A stretch of 64,000 nucleotides of DNA from contig DEAI01000011.1 in assembly GCA_002346675.1 (NCBI GenBank), positions 137,530 through 201,529 of the forward strand. The letters are read 5' to 3'. The first letter of the stretch is position 1; the number at the start of each line of letters is the position of its first letter. The stretch comes from Fidelibacterota bacterium UBA2986. GTDB taxonomy: Bacteria > Fidelibacterota > Marinisomatia > Marinisomatales > AB-629-J13. The notes under the pieces were generated by a model. That model saw only the letters and a list, made by a program, of their open reading frames with translations, searched no databases and had not been told where the DNA came from. Of this stretch, positions 61,500 to 64,000 are shown in pieces. Made by a program: the position numbers and the translations under genes.

Positions 61500-63380
61500 T
61501 TATTTAAATAAAAAAACCGAAAGCACAGAAATATCAGAGGGCGTAACCCCAGAGATTCTCGTTGCCTGGCCAAGGGTTTCCGGCTTTATGTTAATTAGCT
61601 TGTGTTTAGCTTCTGACGAAAGACCTACAACCTCTTCATATCTAAAAGAACTGGGAATTCTTTTCATATTAAGGGATTTAACCTTTTTTATTTGATCTGT
61701 CTGTCTTTTAATATACCCTTCATATTTAATTAGAGTTTCTGCTTCAGCGAGAGCCTCGCCCACCAAAGAGCTATTAAGGCCTTTAGTGGGGGCGCCACCT
61801 TTTAACACAAAACTTTTAAATTCTTCTATTGAAACAGAGGGACGCTTTAAAACTTCTCTGAGAGGTCTTTTTTGTTTGATAGCACCGCTGTTCGTTTTTG
61901 ACAAAATAGGGTTAACCAACTCCGGAGAAAAAGACGCAGAGGCCTCTCTAACGATCTCATCAGCCAACAGTACCTTTGTTTTTAAAAAGGTTATTTCTTT
62001 TTTTGAAAGCAGCCCATGTTTTTGAGATACATCAACAAGCCTTCGGTCTGTGTTAGAATATCTAAGAAGGAGACGATATTCAGCCCTAGATGTAAACATT
62101 CGGTAGGGCTCCATCGTGTCTTTTGTAATTAAATCATCGATCATTACACCGAGGTAAGAGGTGTCTCTAGAAAGGGAAAGGGGCTCTTTTTTAAAGGTCG
62201 TCATTGCCGCATTAATTCCAGCTACCAGTCCCTGACCAGCGGCCTCCTCATATCCAGAGGTGCCATTAATTTGTCCTGCAAGAAAGAGACCGGAAAGGGC
62301 CTTTGTTTCAAGGGTAGACTTTAACTGTGATGGAGGAAAAAAATCATATTCAATAGCGTAACCAGGCCTTAAAAACTCTACACGCTCAAAGCCTGGAACT
62401 TGCCTTAAAGATGACAGTTGTATTTGCTCGGGAAGACTGGTGGAGAACCCGTTTAAATACACCTGGTCAGAGTCTTTCCACTCGGGCTCAAGGTATAAAA
62501 AATGTCCATCTTTATGGGAAAACCGAAAAACCTTATCTTCTATAGAGGGACAGTAGCGCGGGCCTGTGCCCCCGATGTCTCCCGAAAACATCGGAGAGGT
62601 AGAAATATTGTCTTTAATTATATTATGACATGCGGGGTTTGAGAGCGCTATATAGCAAGGGACATTTGGGGAATATATAGAGCTCGTGAAGTGTGAAAAC
62701 TGAGTGGGGATCCTGTCTCCCTCGGAGCGAGTGCAGGCTGAATAATTTATTGAGGAAGCCTTAAGGCGGGGGGGTGTACCTGTTTTTAGGCGCCCAACCG
62801 AAAAGCCGAGCTCTATAAGAGACTCTGTAATACCGCCACTTGGAGACTCCCCCATTCTGCCCGCGCTTGTTTTTTGGTCTCCAATATGAATTAAACCATT
62901 AAGAAAGGTTCCGCAAGTTATTATTAGAGAGCTACACGCCAACCTGTTGCCGTCCCTTAATAAGACCCCAGAAACAGACCCGCCCGCCGTTAGAATATTA
63001 ACAGCCTCACCACGAACAACAGAAAGGCGGACACAGTCGGAAACAAGCTTTCTTATATTGGTTTCGTATGTCCTCTTATCAACCTGTGCGCGGGGAGACC
63101 AGACGGCCTTCCCCTTTGATCTGTTTAACATTTTATATTGAAGGGCCGACATATCTGCTACCCGAGCCATTATACCGCCCAAAACATCTATCTCTCGAAC
63201 CATTTGTCCTTTAGCAATACCACCAATAGAGGGGTTGCATGACATGCGTCCAATAGCCAAAGGGTCTATAGTAACAAGCCCAACATTAAGACCAAGTTTA
63301 GCACAAATTAAAGCCGCCTCTACGCCCGCGTGACCACCGCCCGCAACAATAATATCAAAGTGGTTATTAAAACGTTTCAC
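61500..63380 (-). CDS. mnmG: tRNA uridine-5-carboxymethylaminomethyl modification enzyme MnmG (GidA)
   Basis: The 626-residue FAD enzyme forms the wobble-uridine modification with MnmE. Signatures: FAD motif GGGHAG (14-19), CNPSIGGIAKGQMVREID, TGTPPRLK and the redox/UrI region GQINGTSGYEEAAGQG. Start is GTG at 63380, in the middle of parS; a stop (TAG, the mnmE stop) lies upstream in frame, so no earlier start is possible. AGGAA at the end of mnmE may serve as its ribosome site. Confidence 0.96.
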   Translation of the reverse strand: MKRFNNHFDIIVAGGGHAGVEAALICAKLGLNVGLVTIDPLAIGRMSCNPSIGGIAKGQMVREIDVLGGIMARVADMSALQYKMLNRSKGKAVWSPRAQVDKRTYETNIRKLVSDCVRLSVVRGEAVNILTAGGSVSGVLLRDGNRLACSSLIITCGTFLNGLIHIGDQKTSAGRMGESPSGGITESLIELGFSVGRLKTGTPPRLKASSINYSACTRSEGDRIPTQFSHFTSSIYSPNVPCYIALSNPACHNIIKDNISTSPMFSGDIGGTGPRYCPSIEDKVFRFSHKDGHFLYLEPEWKDSDQVYLNGFSTSLPEQIQLSSLRQVPGFERVEFLRPGYAIEYDFFPPSQLKSTLETKALSGLFLAGQINGTSGYEEAAGQGLVAGINAAMTTFKKEPLSLSRDTSYLGVMIDDLITKDTMEPYRMFTSRAEYRLLLRYSNTDRRLVDVSQKHGLLSKKEITFLKTKVLLADEIVREASASFSPELVNPILSKTNSGAIKQKRPLREVLKRPSVSIEEFKSFVLKGGAPTKGLNSSLVGEALAEAETLIKYEGYIKRQTDQIKKVKSLNMKRIPSSFRYEEVVGLSSEAKHKLINIKPETLGQATRISGVTPSDISVLSVFLFK

Positions 63381-63387
63381 GTGAAAC
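63374..63387. promoter_or_regulatory. parS: parS centromere site 2
   Basis: A second identical GTTTCACGTGAAAC, 1894 bp from the first. Its central CAC|GTG contains the mnmG GTG start codon, and its end touches the mnmE stop. Two perfect copies this close identify the origin-proximal ParB-loading zone. Confidence 0.9.
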
Positions 63388-64000
63388 TATTTTCCTACAC
63401 AAAAACTATTAAAAACCAGATCAAGAATATCGTCTGTAACGGTCTTTCCCAAAACGCTGTCTAGTTGAATTAGGGCATCACGAAGCTCAATAGACACCAG
63501 GTCATAGTGAACGTCTTCTTTTTGAGAGAGAAGAAGAAGGGTGTTTTGGATGTGGTCTTGAATTTTTAATATAATATTTTTTTGTCTTTGGGTTATGATT
63601 GGAACAGAAGAGCTTAGAGAGGGGGAGGGGAGTATGTTGTTTTTTATTAAGTCTAACAAAACCCCTGTTCCGTAACCAGTTTTAGCTGAGACAAAGCAGT
63701 GATCAGGGTGTTGTTTTTTTAAAAGAGATAGAGTTTTGTTATTAATAAGGTCTGACTTATTAACAACAAAAACATGACTTTTTCCTAGCTCTTTAGGGCT
63801 GACTCTAGATATATTATCAATGTCGGATAAGTGGACAGAGCAGTCGGCAGACAAGATCCTCTCTTTTGCCCTAACCACACCCTCGCTCTCAATCTCGTCG
63901 CCAGACGACCTCAGCCCCGCTGTGTCAATTAGGGTTGCGGGTAGACCGCCAAGAGAAACAGATCCCTCAATAGCGTCTCTTGTTGTGCCTGGTTGAGGGC
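63387..64000 (-). CDS. mnmE: tRNA modification GTPase MnmE (TrmE), N-terminal part off-window
   Basis: The open frame continues to the window edge, so only about the C-terminal 204 residues are seen. They include the G-domain words PGTTRD (G2), DTAG (G3), NKSD (G4) and SAKTGYG (G5), a helical C-terminus and the final CVGK with the Cys typical of MnmE. It partners MnmG in wobble-uridine modification. Its stop is separated from the mnmG start by 6 bases. Confidence 0.95.
   Translation of the reverse strand, partial: PQPGTTRDAIEGSVSLGGLPATLIDTAGLRSSGDEIESEGVVRAKERILSADCSVHLSDIDNISRVSPKELGKSHVFVVNKSDLINNKTLSLLKKQHPDHCFVSAKTGYGTGVLLDLIKNNILPSPSLSSSVPIITQRQKNIILKIQDHIQNTLLLLSQKEDVHYDLVSIELRDALIQLDSVLGKTVTDDILDLVFNSFCVGK

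Overview
The window is AT-rich chromosomal DNA from a Gram-negative bacterium. A TonB-dependent receptor with a carboxypeptidase-regulatory-like N-terminus, a LolCDE-like ABC exporter with outer-membrane barrels, secreted penicillin acylase and HEXXH metalloprotease genes, and a large secreted protein that seems to enter a fibronectin-III domain all suggest the Bacteroidota/Ignavibacteria/Marinimicrobia (FCB) neighbourhood. That placement is inference. No rRNA, tRNA, CRISPR array, insertion sequence or phage gene was recognised. No gene-free stretch exceeds about 300 bp.

Left part (1-18,700, all minus strand): a secreted protein cut by the window edge, its neighbouring TonB receptor, a copper P-type ATPase coupled to a MOSC protein, then a block of envelope genes (LolA-like protein, two FtsX/MacB permeases, LolD-like ATPase, two beta-barrel-like proteins, an EEP-fold lipoprotein, a YwaF-like membrane protein). 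After these come a DUF1028 protein and a redox trio: an aldo/keto reductase, an ArsC-family protein and an iodotyrosine-deiodinase-like nitroreductase. The ArsC gene appears to be a selenoprotein gene. Its catalytic Cys codon is an in-frame TGA, followed at the right distance by a bacterial-type SECIS hairpin, and a good ribosome binding site with a TTG start lies upstream of the TGA.

Middle (18,700-34,500, plus strand): a PAF-acetylhydrolase-like membrane hydrolase, then one tightly packed purine operon, purA-purL-purM-(pseudogene)-purQS-purC-purE-purB-purF-cupin-purD-purN-purH. It encodes every step from PRPP to IMP and on to AMP. Special points are a PurQ with a C-terminal extension that looks like two PurS-like repeats (no separate purS), a class II PurE (so no purK is needed), and a PurF with the four FeS-cluster cysteines but no propeptide.

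Right part (34,500-64,000, minus strand except psuG): GDPD, penicillin acylase, a DHFR-like protein, a DUF5117-type metalloprotease, the pyruvate dehydrogenase operon (aceE-aceF-lpdA), a MATE exporter, psuG with a purine-nucleoside-phosphorylase-like neighbour, yggS, and then replication and housekeeping genes: gyrA, gyrB, dciA (DUF721), dnaN, two parvulin-type chaperones, mfd, mnmG and mnmE. Two identical 14-bp parS palindromes lie 1.9 kb apart, one inside the first codons of mfd and one across the mnmE/mnmG junction. They place this end of the window in the origin-proximal ParB-loading domain. A 297-bp, extremely AT-rich gap next to dnaN is a possible but unproven replication element.
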